Positions 1 to 8,124 of a DNA stretch of 39,666 bases are shown in pieces. How positions within the stretch are numbered: position 1 is the stretch's first letter; each line of letters begins with the position of its first letter. The DNA is from Occallatibacter sp. GTDB taxonomy: Bacteria; Acidobacteriota; Terriglobia; Terriglobales; Acidobacteriaceae. A program made the translations under genes and the position numbers. The notes beneath the pieces were generated by a model. That model had not been told where the DNA came from, did not search any database, and was given only the letters and a program-made list of their open reading frames with translations. The DNA is taken from assembly GCA_031296305.1 (NCBI GenBank), contig JARLFZ010000030.1, positions 1 to 39,666 of the forward strand. The letters run 5' to 3'.

Positions 1-240
1 TACCAACGCATGGCGCGCGATCTGGGCGCGCAGGTGGTTACGCTGACGGACCGAAATGTTTCTGATGCGCTGATCCGGTTTGCGCAGCAGGAGAACATCA
101 GCCACGTAGTGTTCGGGCAATCGGCGCGCTCGCGTTGGGACATTATTTGGGGCGGGTCGGTGCTGAACCGGTTTCTGTCGGAGGTGCGCGACGTGACGGT
201 GCAGGTGGTGCCGATGGCGAAGCCGGTCAAACGGGGGTAG
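1..240 (+). CDS. C-terminal end of KdpD-like universal-stress sensor protein (5' end outside window)
   Basis: The open frame enters from the left edge and stops at 238-240. The visible 79 residues match the end of the universal-stress-protein (Usp) domain that follows the KdpD sensor domain in potassium sensor kinases: ARDLGAQVVTL, then ALIRFAQQENISHVVFGQS, then a basic SRWDIIWGGSVLNRF stretch and a final beta-strand VTVQVV. The reading frame ends eight residues later, so no membrane-spanning region and no HisKA/HATPase kinase domain follow. In E. coli KdpD these domains continue in the same chain. This is therefore a short, kinase-less KdpD (sensor plus Usp), or less likely a stand-alone Usp protein. 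The N-terminal part lies outside the window, so the sensor domain is inferred. Its partner kinase and the kdp transporter genes are not visible. Confidence 0.7.
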   Translation, partial: YQRMARDLGAQVVTLTDRNVSDALIRFAQQENISHVVFGQSARSRWDIIWGGSVLNRFLSEVRDVTVQVVPMAKPVKRG

Positions 241-243
241 AAA

Positions 244-321
244 CAGGGACTAAGGGACATAGGGACTAGGGACTAAGGGAGCAAGCAACTCTCCCTTTGC
301 ACCTCGGTCCCCCGGTCCCTG
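244..321. terminator. G-rich/C-rich inverted repeat between convergent genes
   Basis: The 81 bases between two convergent stop codons hold about five GGGA(C/G) units on the left and C-rich complements on the right. The outer ends CAGGGAC (244-250) and GTCCCTG (315-321) pair perfectly, and GGGAG (277-281) can pair with CTCCC (291-295). It can fold on either strand and is placed as a bidirectional terminator would be, although there is no clear T-tract. The word GGGACTAAGGGAGC (269-282) recurs exactly after dnaE at 30447-30460, so this is also a dispersed repeat. Confidence 0.45.
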
Positions 322-783
322 CTATTCGCAGAAGACGCGGACTTTGGCCTTTTCCTCTTTGGCATCGACGTCGACTGTCAGATCTTCCAGATGGTCGATG
401 AGCTCCTCGAGATTCTCCGGCTTAATTTGCGACAGGGTAAGCGGAACACCATGCTTACTCAGCGTTGCGTCCAACTGGTCGTGCGCCTGCTTGGGGATGA
501 GGCTGGCGAGACGCACCCCGGCGCGGAGCAATTGCATCGGCACGCGCACGTTGACGGTGGTCGGCTCACCTTTTTCATTCGCCTCGACAAGGACGCGCAG
601 ATACTTGGCGCGGGTCTTCACAGTGGATTCGGCTGAGGAATCGGAGACTGGGATTTTGCCGGTGAATGTACCTGCGGTTGCGAAGGTGCCGGGCTCGAGA
701 GCGGCCAACAGCTGCTCGGCCTCATCGGCGGTGATCTTGCCTGCGGCTAACATTTCCAGGATTTGACGGCGATTCTCGTTCAT
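322..783 (-). CDS. SHOCT-like domain protein
   Basis: A 153-residue protein, third gene of a small operon. The start at 783 is chosen because AAGGAG lies nine bases upstream; an in-frame start at 840 would run into a palindromic repeat. Residues about 4-28 form a SHOCT-like amphipathic motif, ILEMLAAGKITADEAEQLLAAL, a short oligomerisation or interaction module. The rest has a beta-rich stretch (LRVLVEANEKGEPTTVNVRVPMQLL) and an alternating charged C-terminus (VDAKEEKAKVRVFCE). The conserved-looking VNVRVPMQLLRAGVRLASLIP segment resembles proteins found beside DUF2089 regulators. No signal peptide or membrane helix is visible, so it is probably cytoplasmic. Its biochemical role is unknown. 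The DUF2089 protein of the same operon ends with a similar motif, which suggests (inference) that the two proteins touch. Confidence 0.75.
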   Translation of the reverse strand: MNENRRQILEMLAAGKITADEAEQLLAALEPGTFATAGTFTGKIPVSDSSAESTVKTRAKYLRVLVEANEKGEPTTVNVRVPMQLLRAGVRLASLIPKQAHDQLDATLSKHGVPLTLSQIKPENLEELIDHLEDLTVDVDAKEEKAKVRVFCE

Positions 784-820
784 GGGGGTTCTCCTTCGAG
801 GATGATTTCTCCTGATCTGT

Positions 821-868
821 GCGGGCCTGGAGGCCCGCACTACAGCCGGTCAGGAGACCGGCGGTACA
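821..868 (+). repeat. 48-bp double-hairpin repeat, copy 1
   Basis: Two hairpins in tandem. The first pairs GCGGGCC with GGCCCGC around a TGGA loop, and two more flanking base pairs extend the stem. The second pairs GCCGGTC with GACCGGC around AGGA. The copy ends in GGTACA five bases past the stop codon of the minus-strand gene at 874. The other copies are at 5102, 19275, 22283 and 31500. Confidence 0.9.
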
Positions 869-873
869 GTTCG

Positions 874-1134
874 TTACAGAATGCGCACCAGGACTTTGCT
901 GTCGTGCGCGCTGACGTGGACATGGGTTCCGGGCAAATTGCAAAGAATCGACCAGAAGACCGCGATGGCGCGCCACGGGTTTATGCGGCCAGCAATACAA
1001 AGACCAAGAATCACGATCAAGATAAGCGGCGAGAGCAGAATGACGGGAATCCAGAGCAGAAAGAGCGGCAGCCACAGGCGCGGCATGTGGAAGTGCGTCG
1101 CTTCAACTTGCAGGATGGCGAAACTTGGAATCAC
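874..1134 (-). CDS. small membrane protein
   Basis: An 86-residue protein with a GTG start at 1134. That GTG overlaps the stop of the DUF2089 gene by four bases (GTGA) and has GGAGG seven bases upstream, so translation is probably coupled. A strongly hydrophobic stretch from about residue 18 to 47 (LWLPLFLLWIPVILLSPLILIVILGLCIAG) can form one long or two short membrane helices. It is followed by a small amphipathic region (RAIAVFWSILCNLPG) and a polar C-terminus rich in His and Val. No family could be named. Its place between a helix-turn-helix regulator and a SHOCT-like protein suggests a membrane-stress or envelope-sensing operon, but this is inference from context. Confidence 0.7.
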   Translation of the reverse strand: MIPSFAILQVEATHFHMPRLWLPLFLLWIPVILLSPLILIVILGLCIAGRINPWRAIAVFWSILCNLPGTHVHVSAHDSKVLVRIL

Positions 1135-1529
1135 TTGAGAGCCTCCAATGCGCGGATGGCTTCGGCGGGGGTGATTTCGCCTTTCTGGAGCCGATCCAAA
1201 AGGTCGGTGCGAATCTCAGGGCGCGTGGGGGATGGATTGGTCTCGACAAACTCCAACTGGCTGGAGATGCGGTTGAGGCGCGCCTTGATAGTGGGGTAGC
1301 TGACGCCAAAGGTCTGCTCCATCTCCTTGATGGTGCCGTGGCAACGGAGAAAGGCGATGACGAAGACCTGGTCTTCAAGGCTGAGCCGGGCGAGTTCGGG
1401 CAAGGTGAATTGGCCTTCGACGGCGATCTGTTTCGCGGGCATGCGGACGCGTTCGATGACCAGCGGCGATCCCTGGGCGATGCGGAGTAGGTCTTGCCAG
1501 TCGGAAGCGGATTTGGTGTCGGAAGGCAT
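1131..1529 (-). CDS. DUF2089-family helix-turn-helix regulator
   Basis: A 132-residue protein. The central part, FTLPELARLSLEDQVFVIAFLRCHGTIKEMEQTFGVSYPTIKARL written here as its recognisable order of segments, is the DUF2089 signature: an acidic-hydrophobic helix, then a helix-turn-helix (TIKEMEQTFGVSYPTIKARL) like that of sigma-region-4 or TrmB-type proteins. The C-terminus LLDRLQKGEITPAEAIRALEAL repeats the SHOCT-like motif found at the start of the third gene of the operon. ATG 1529 is preferred over an in-frame TTG at 1562, because the best promoter -10 element covers 1562-1567 and would exclude the TTG. Neither start has a good Shine-Dalgarno. It is probably a transcriptional regulator of its own operon (inference from the palindrome over the promoter). 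Confidence 0.75.
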   Translation of the reverse strand: MPSDTKSASDWQDLLRIAQGSPLVIERVRMPAKQIAVEGQFTLPELARLSLEDQVFVIAFLRCHGTIKEMEQTFGVSYPTIKARLNRISSQLEFVETNPSPTRPEIRTDLLDRLQKGEITPAEAIRALEALK

Positions 1530-1561
1530 GGGCGGAATCGAGAATCTTGAACTCGATTTCA

Positions 1562-1591
1562 ATGGTAATTGATAATATTAATAATGTCAAT
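1562..1591 (-). promoter_or_regulatory. promoter with overlapping palindrome, DUF2089 operon
   Basis: Read on the minus strand, a perfect TTGACA (1585-1590) is followed after 17 bases by TACCAT (1562-1567, 4 of 6 matches to TATAAT). This predicts transcription starting near 1555 and a leader of about 26 bases. An AT-rich inverted repeat at 1568-1591 (two 12-base arms, 10 of 12 complementary, outermost ATTGA/TCAAT) fills the spacer and -35 box. That is a typical position for a repressor operator. Confidence 0.5.
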
Positions 1592-1728
1592 ACGTCTTAT
1601 TGATTTTAATTATTCCCGCCGCACTGTAAATTGAGATTTCGCGATGGGTACTTGATGATCTGCTTGAGAGTTGCGCCCTACTGTTTTCGAATTCAACGAC
1701 TTAACTAACTCAGCGGTACTGGCGCGAC

Positions 1729-4700
1729 CTACGGCACGGTGAACGGCCGCATGCCGTCCCACGGGAAGAGGCCGGTGGGGTTGGTGGCTGCGGACGGTTG
1801 CTCGCGGAATAGGAAACGGACGAAGAAGCCTACAGAGGTAGAAGTGTAGTCGCGGGAGTTGTTCGCGGCGAGGTAGCCGCCGACGAACCAGTGGGGGCTG
1901 AACTGATAGGCTACCTGGCTGCGGACGTCGTAGTTGCCGCTGACGGTGGTGACATCGGGCAGCCTGGGGTTGTTCTGCGCGATCTCAAGCGGCTTGTCAC
2001 CGGCCAGTGGCCAGAGCGGCGCGGAATTCTCTTGAAAGCCCTGCGCGCCGACTGCGCCCATGATGTTGTAGTGCCAGCGATTGATGTAGTGGCCCGACCA
2101 TGTGAAAGGCACGTTGCCAAGGAAGTACCCCTGCGGGCTGAAGTAGCCGCCCATGCCGTGCGTGAAGGCGTTCTGGTTATTCGCGTAACGCATGGCGAAG
2201 AAGTTAGCGCCCACGCTGAGGGTGCCGTACTCGGGCGAAGTGAAGACGCGCCAGTAAGCGCCGCCGTTGCCATCGATGCGATTGTTGTTGAGGACGTGGT
2301 AGCCGGTGATGTACTGGCCGCCGGCGTTGAAGTAGTAGCCCGACTGCGCATCGCCGTGCGCGAACTGCACCTGGCCCTGGTCGTAGACGACGCCACCCCA
2401 GATCGGGCCGGGGTTGCTGAGGTTGGCAAGGCCGGGATCGCGAAGACCCGCATAGGAGAGCTGCGAGTCCTTGATGGAGTCGCGGGTGAGCGAGAAAGTG
2501 AAAGGTCCGTTGCCCGGCTTCCAGACGAGACGCCCTGTGAAGTTGGCGACGAGGAAGTTGTAAGGCGTGTAGCCGCCGGCGATGGCGAAATGGGGAAAGG
2601 CCAATTGCAGTTCGCCGCCGATGCCGACCGCATTTTGCTGCGCGGGCGGGATGACGTTGGTGGCGGTGAGCGTGCCGATGGGCTCGGGAATGGCAGTGAG
2701 CGCGCTGCCGGAGACTGTGGACTCAAGAACGGAGATGACGGCGGTGCCGTCAGCCTGGCCGGAGTCGAGAAAGACGGGCCGGGCGATGGCTGTGATGCGC
2801 GCGCTGTAGCCGAGATGCGCAGAAGCTTCAAAGGGGGCCTCGATGGCGGCGAGTTGGCTGTAGCCGAGAGCGCCGGTGCGGTAGTTGAGCACGGTGCTGC
2901 CGCCGAGCCAGCCGCTGTAGCCGCTTTCAATGGCCTGTAACTGCTGCTCGGCCAGGTCGCGTGGGGTGGGCTGATTGTCCTGGCGCTGAATGCGAATCCA
3001 GGGGCCGCGCAGCGGTGGCAGACTGCGCTGCTCGAGTTCTTCGTCGCTAAGGCCGGTGGAGGTGGTGGATTCAGAAGACGGCTCCTGCGGCGCGGGGGCG
3101 GGCTGCTGGGGCTGCTGGGCCTCGGGCGGAGGTGCGGTTTCGATGGCAGGAGCAGCGGCTTCGGGCGGAGGATTGCTGGTGCCGGTAGTCTGTGCTTGCT
3201 GACTCTTCTTCCGCTTGTGGTGTCCGGTTGCGCTGGCTTGGGGCTTGGCCGGAGGCTGCGGCGGCGTGGCTTGAGGCTGTTGTTGCGGCGTCGGCTGTTG
3301 CGGTGCGGAGTAGGCGCCCGTCGCGGCTTCCTGCGCAGAGGGCGTGTACTGGGCCGTGTTGTAGGCGCCCTGACCGTCGTTCTTTGCAGGCGGCGTCTGG
3401 GCCATGGGCGTCGATTGCACGGGTGGCATGGGTGCGACCGGCGCATTGGGCACGTTGTGAATGACAGTTGCCGAACCTTGAGTGAGCTGACTATCGGTTT
3501 GCTCGGCGATCAGGGCTTGCGTTTGCGCAGCCGCGGGACCCATGGGCTCGGAAGTAATGCGGGGATTGGCAGGCGGAGTTTGCGGCGCAGCATTCTTCGA
3601 TGTCTGCGGCGGGAGGCTCGGACTCCCTTCACTGTCCGTGGTGTTGATGGTTTCTTCCGTGGGTGGGAGTTGAACTCGACCTGTTAAGGGCGGTTGCGAA
3701 TTGCGCTGCTCAACGAATGCGGGGCCGGAGGACGAAGGATTGCGGTTGGCTGCATGCGGAACATACGGGGGCTGATTCGAGGGCGCAGTTCCCTGCCCCA
3801 TCGGCATATCGCCGGAACTTCGCGGAAGCGGAAGCGGTTCAGCAGACGGCGCAGTTGCCTGCGGAGCCGGCGCAGTTGCAGGCCGGCCTGGCACGAACAC
3901 GGGAGCCTGCGTGGTGGTCTGCGGCTTATAGGAAGGCAATGGCGCAAGTTGCTCGAGAGTCGAGGCCGAATCAGGACGCGGGTCGAGTTGTGGATTGAGG
4001 AGACGCTTCGCGTCGCCGGGCCCGGGCGTGCGGTAGGTGGTGCCCGGCGGCATGACGAGACCGTAGTCGAGGCTCTTGACGCCGGTGCCGGGAGGCATGG
4101 CGGCGATGGCGGCACGCCAGAAGGCGCTGGCGCGTTCGTTGTTGCCGCGCGCCTGCTCAAAGCGCGCGGCAAGGCCGAGGACGATGGGATCGTTGGGATA
4201 CTTGCCCAATGCAATGCGCAGCCAGGCCTCTGCCTGGGCCATGTCTGCGGCGGAGATGGCCGCAGAGACTGCGCCCTGGAAATCTCCGACACTGGCCTCG
4301 TTCATGTTGAGCGACTTGAAAAGGGTGACAGCTTCCTGCGAACGGCCGACGCGCGCGTAGGCTCCCGCTACGGCAAGACGCACGGTCATGTTGCCGGGAT
4401 AATCCTGCGACGCAGCCTGCAAGATCTCTACGCCACGCGCGAGATTGCCGGCTTTCATGGCATCATCGGCGCGGCGCACGGCCCATTCGGCCCAGAGAGT
4501 TTCGACCTGCTGGCGCTGATCGGCGGTCAGGCCCTGGCGGGCATCGAGGCGCTGGAGAATCGGATAGAGTGCGACATCGTCCCTGAGGTTGTAGAGTAGC
4601 CAGGCGTGCTGCACTTCGAGGTTGGCGGGTAGAGCGGTGTGATGCACGAGCAGGTAGTTTTCGACGCGATGCAGATAGAGCGTGGCGTGCTGGGTGTCGC

Positions 4701-7700
4701 CGACGGCGAAGTAGAGACTGGCGACGCCCTGCACCCATTCGACGTCGGCTTCGAGCTGGCGGCGCACGTCGGGCGGGATCTTGCCGAGTTCGGAGAGCGC
4801 CTCGGCGTTGCGATTGCCGGCCATGAGGGAGAAGACGAGGCCCTTCCAGGAGTCTGCGGCGAGCGAGTGCGGCGGATTGGGAATGATGGCGACCTGGCCG
4901 AAGGCTTCAATCGCGGATTGAATGGCGGGGTGAATTTGGATGACGTGCATCGACGCGCGGGTGAGCGGAAACGAGGGGCGCGCGCGGATCGTCGTGGGCG
5001 ACCATGATGCGTGGACGAGGTGAGGCTCTCGCACGAAGGGATGGCGGTAGGAATAATTCTCAGCGTTGTACGGACGGACTTGCGATGCGTGCATCGCTTC
5101 TGGCGGCGTGGACGCCGCCAGTACAGCCGGTCCGGAGACCGGCGTTACAAAGGCGCCGGGGCCGGTTGTCGCCGCGGGAGGCACAGGATTGGTTTCGGCG
5201 GGTGGCGTCGGCGGCAACACTACCGGCGCGGGGTTATAGGGATCGGGACCGTAGGTGGGCAGAGGCGGAAGCTTGGTGGTTTTGGCGAAAGGCTCGTAGT
5301 CGGGATCGAGCAGATGCTTGAGATCGGCCGCGGTGACGGCGCGATGGACTCGTGTGTCCGTCTCGGGGTAGACGAGGACGTGGGCGAGGCGGTCGACAGG
5401 CGAAACCTTGGGCATGGCGGCCAGCGAAGCACGATAGTAGTCGGCGGCGCGCTCGTTGTCGCCGCGGGCTTGCTCGTAACGTCCCGCCAGAGCGAGGATG
5501 GCGGGATCGGTGGCGAAGCGCTCGAGGGCTTGACGCAACCAGACCTCGGCCTGACCTCTGTCGTTGGCGGCGAGAGCTGCGCCAACCGCGCCTTCAAAGT
5601 CGCCCGCAGATGCGTCCTGCATGGGGACGGTTTTGAAAAGCGCCAACGCTTCTCTGGCGCGGCCTACGCGCGCAAACCCACCGGCCACGGCCTTGCGCAC
5701 GGTGAGGTTGTTGGGAAAGGCCTGAGCGGCTGCTTCGAGAATGTCGACGGCGCGTTGCGCGTTACCGTTGTCGAGAGCAGCGGCGGCGCGGCGCACGCTC
5801 CAGTTGGCCCAGATGGTCTGCACGGTCTCGCGCTGGGCGAGGCTGAGATCGGTGCGGCCGCCGATGCGCATCAGGGCCGCGTAAAGCGCACGATCGTTGT
5901 CCATGTTATAGAGCAGCCAGACATTCTGGATATCGACGCTGGGCGGCGGCTCTTCTTTGGCCTTGGCGTAATAGGCCTGCACGCGGTTCATGTATTGCAC
6001 GGCGTGGGTAGTGTCGCCGGTGGTGGCGTAGAGGCTGGCCTCGGTTTCGAGGAAGTCGATGTCGCCGTCGAGCTGCTTGCGCGCAGGCGCGGGAATCTGC
6101 GCGATTTCCTGAAGGGCTTCCTGATCGCGGTGCGTGGCCGTGAGCGCTGCGATGAGGCCTTTCCATGCGTCCGCGCGATCGGGGTGGTCGGTGAGCACCT
6201 GGCGGTAGAGCGCGTAGGCCTGATCGTTGTTGTTGCGGACGAGATAGATGGCGGCCAACTGCAGTTGCAGGGCTACGCTTGGCTGACCACCGGCCGCGAT
6301 CGCAAGTTTTAGAGAGCGCTCCAGCAGCCCCTGTGCGACTTCGAACTGATTGGCCTGCTGATAAATGGAGGCGAGCGTCGCTAGAAAGCTGGGATCGGCC
6401 AGCGCGGTTTCGTAGGTTGCAGCGGGCATCTTCTGGACGTCGGCAATGGCGTCGGTGTCCTGCCCCATTTCGTGCTGGGCGCTGATGCGGCCTTCCCACG
6501 CGGAGACATTGGAGGGATCGCTCGCGAGCACCTGCGAAAAGACCGCGAGAGCCTGATCGTAATGCTTGGCGTCCATCAGGATGCCGGCGTATTGCAGCTT
6601 GGTGCCGGCCAAGAGCGTGGCGCTGTTATCGGGAAACGGCAAGGAGAGCGCGAGAGCGAGGATACGTTGCGCCTCTGCGGGGCGGTTCTGGGCTTGATAG
6701 ATGCCTGCGAGCGCGTGCAGATACTCAGGGTCCTTATCGAGTGAGGCCTTGACCTTCGCGGGAAACCGCGCCGCGATGGCCAGCGCCTTGGCGTTCTGAT
6801 TGTCGTGTGCGTAGGCGAGGAAGAGGCCGCGCCATGCCTCAAGCAAAGCGGGCTGGATTTGCAGGAGCTGCTGGTAGACCGTGGCGGCGGCGGAGTACTG
6901 CTGTTGCCGAGTGTAGACGCCGGCGAGGCCGTCGAGGGCGTCGGCGCTGCGCGGATTCATTTCGAGCGCGGCACGGAACTTGGTGGCCGCCAGATCGAGC
7001 TGATTTTCGTCGAGAGCCTGCGTACCCTCGCCCAGGGTGAGCCAGAAGCGGGAGGTGGCGAGCGCGGTCTCAACGGTCGTGACCTTGTGGCCGTTCTTCT
7101 CGGCCTGAACTAGATAGCCAATCGCGCCACTGAAGTTTTTCTGCTGCATGCGCAGAAAACCCATACCGGCGGCGAGGCGTCCGTTATTGGGATCAGCGGC
7201 GAGAAGCGCGGTGAAGCGCTGCTCGGCCTCGTCGATGCGGTGCGCGTTGAGCGCGGCAAACGCGGCGCGCTCGGCGGGGGTGCGCGCGATGCCAGTGTTC
7301 ATCTGCGCCAGCGTGGTTTCACTTTTGCGGAGAGCGCCGGAGATTTCGGTGTCATTGGGATGGGTCTTGAGATACTCGCGCAGCTCTGCAGCCGAAGCGG
7401 GATTGGCGGAATCCCAAATTAGCGCCTGGCGATAGGCGGCCTGCGCATCGGGATCGCCGGCGTGCGTGCGGAGAATGCGGATGCCTTCAGCTCGCGTGTG
7501 CTGGTCGCGAGTGAGCATGACGCCCAGTTGCACGGCATAACGCGGATCGCCGGGGTTGCGTTCGGCCAGGCCGCGCATGCCGGCAATGGCTTCCTGCTTA
7601 CCGCCTGCGGTGCCGTAGAGAGTTTGAAAGTAGGCCAGCGCGATGTCGCCGTCGGGCGGATGGTCGCCATAGACACGGCGATAGATGCGCATGGCGTCGT

Positions 7701-8124
7701 CGTTGCGGCCTTGCTTGGCCAGGTCGCCGGCCTGGCGCAACTCATCGCCTGGGCCGTTGGCGGACATGGCTTCGATTCTGGCGATGTTTGGATCGTTAGG
7801 ATGGACGCGGCGCAAACGCATGAGGGCCGCATCGGCCTTTGCTTGGTCGCCGGTAAGTTTGTAGTCGCGCGCGACGCCTGCAAGAGCATCAGCGTTGTCG
7901 GGCGCGGAGAGAAGAATCTGCTGCCAGATCTGGAGGGCGAGGTCGGGGCGGCCACGGGCTTCAAGATCGCGGGCCTTGACGGCGAGGCTGGCGCGCGTGG
8001 CATCGGCAGAGACGGATGGGGAGCCGGACCTGGAGGATTTTTGGGCGTGTACTGGCGGAACCGTCCACAGGAGACAGACTGCTACAAGCAAAAGTGCTTT
8101 CCAAGCTCCCCAGCGCACCCTCAT
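1729..8124 (-). CDS. bcsC: cellulose export outer-membrane protein BcsC, very long form
   Basis: BcsC carries nascent cellulose across periplasm and outer membrane. This one has about 2,131 residues, against roughly 1,150 in E. coli. Visible parts, numbered from MRVRWGAW: a signal peptide ending VHAQ near residue 28; a long array of TPR helices (for example ADALAGVARDYKLTGDQAKADAAL); two related TPR blocks at about 680-970 and 1120-1408; a Pro/Gln/Ala-rich linker to about 1690; and a C-terminal BCSC_C beta-barrel beginning near SLPPLRGPWIRIQRQ and ending in a VRFLFREQ region. The start at 8124 gives an ATGA overlap with bcsZ and places the signal peptide at the N-terminus; an ATG four codons earlier is possible. 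The linker between the two TPR blocks contains an in-frame copy of the dispersed 48-bp palindrome. Last gene of the bcs operon. Confidence 0.92.
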   Translation of the reverse strand: MRVRWGAWKALLLVAVCLLWTVPPVHAQKSSRSGSPSVSADATRASLAVKARDLEARGRPDLALQIWQQILLSAPDNADALAGVARDYKLTGDQAKADAALMRLRRVHPNDPNIARIEAMSANGPGDELRQAGDLAKQGRNDDAMRIYRRVYGDHPPDGDIALAYFQTLYGTAGGKQEAIAGMRGLAERNPGDPRYAVQLGVMLTRDQHTRAEGIRILRTHAGDPDAQAAYRQALIWDSANPASAAELREYLKTHPNDTEISGALRKSETTLAQMNTGIARTPAERAAFAALNAHRIDEAEQRFTALLAADPNNGRLAAGMGFLRMQQKNFSGAIGYLVQAEKNGHKVTTVETALATSRFWLTLGEGTQALDENQLDLAATKFRAALEMNPRSADALDGLAGVYTRQQQYSAAATVYQQLLQIQPALLEAWRGLFLAYAHDNQNAKALAIAARFPAKVKASLDKDPEYLHALAGIYQAQNRPAEAQRILALALSLPFPDNSATLLAGTKLQYAGILMDAKHYDQALAVFSQVLASDPSNVSAWEGRISAQHEMGQDTDAIADVQKMPAATYETALADPSFLATLASIYQQANQFEVAQGLLERSLKLAIAAGGQPSVALQLQLAAIYLVRNNNDQAYALYRQVLTDHPDRADAWKGLIAALTATHRDQEALQEIAQIPAPARKQLDGDIDFLETEASLYATTGDTTHAVQYMNRVQAYYAKAKEEPPPSVDIQNVWLLYNMDNDRALYAALMRIGGRTDLSLAQRETVQTIWANWSVRRAAAALDNGNAQRAVDILEAAAQAFPNNLTVRKAVAGGFARVGRAREALALFKTVPMQDASAGDFEGAVGAALAANDRGQAEVWLRQALERFATDPAILALAGRYEQARGDNERAADYYRASLAAMPKVSPVDRLAHVLVYPETDTRVHRAVTAADLKHLLDPDYEPFAKTTKLPPLPTYGPDPYNPAPVVLPPTPPAETNPVPPAATTGPGAFVTPVSGPAVLAASTPPEAMHASQVRPYNAENYSYRHPFVREPHLVHASWSPTTIRARPSFPLTRASMHVIQIHPAIQSAIEAFGQVAIIPNPPHSLAADSWKGLVFSLMAGNRNAEALSELGKIPPDVRRQLEADVEWVQGVASLYFAVGDTQHATLYLHRVENYLLVHHTALPANLEVQHAWLLYNLRDDVALYPILQRLDARQGLTADQRQQVETLWAEWAVRRADDAMKAGNLARGVEILQAASQDYPGNMTVRLAVAGAYARVGRSQEAVTLFKSLNMNEASVGDFQGAVSAAISAADMAQAEAWLRIALGKYPNDPIVLGLAARFEQARGNNERASAFWRAAIAAMPPGTGVKSLDYGLVMPPGTTYRTPGPGDAKRLLNPQLDPRPDSASTLEQLAPLPSYKPQTTTQAPVFVPGRPATAPAPQATAPSAEPLPLPRSSGDMPMGQGTAPSNQPPYVPHAANRNPSSSGPAFVEQRNSQPPLTGRVQLPPTEETINTTDSEGSPSLPPQTSKNAAPQTPPANPRITSEPMGPAAAQTQALIAEQTDSQLTQGSATVIHNVPNAPVAPMPPVQSTPMAQTPPAKNDGQGAYNTAQYTPSAQEAATGAYSAPQQPTPQQQPQATPPQPPAKPQASATGHHKRKKSQQAQTTGTSNPPPEAAAPAIETAPPPEAQQPQQPAPAPQEPSSESTTSTGLSDEELEQRSLPPLRGPWIRIQRQDNQPTPRDLAEQQLQAIESGYSGWLGGSTVLNYRTGALGYSQLAAIEAPFEASAHLGYSARITAIARPVFLDSGQADGTAVISVLESTVSGSALTAIPEPIGTLTATNVIPPAQQNAVGIGGELQLAFPHFAIAGGYTPYNFLVANFTGRLVWKPGNGPFTFSLTRDSIKDSQLSYAGLRDPGLANLSNPGPIWGGVVYDQGQVQFAHGDAQSGYYFNAGGQYITGYHVLNNNRIDGNGGAYWRVFTSPEYGTLSVGANFFAMRYANNQNAFTHGMGGYFSPQGYFLGNVPFTWSGHYINRWHYNIMGAVGAQGFQENSAPLWPLAGDKPLEIAQNNPRLPDVTTVSGNYDVRSQVAYQFSPHWFVGGYLAANNSRDYTSTSVGFFVRFLFREQPSAATNPTGLFPWDGMRPFTVP
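5102..5149 (+). repeat. 48-bp double-hairpin repeat, copy 2, inside bcsC
   Basis: The stem GGCGGCG/CGCCGCC surrounds TGGA, and GCCGGTC/GACCGGC surrounds CGGA, the same plan and orientation as the intergenic copies. It lies wholly inside bcsC and is translated on the minus strand as about 16 residues (VTPVSGPAVLAASTPP) in the linker between the two TPR blocks. As the unit is 48 bases long it does not shift the frame. Confidence 0.88.
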
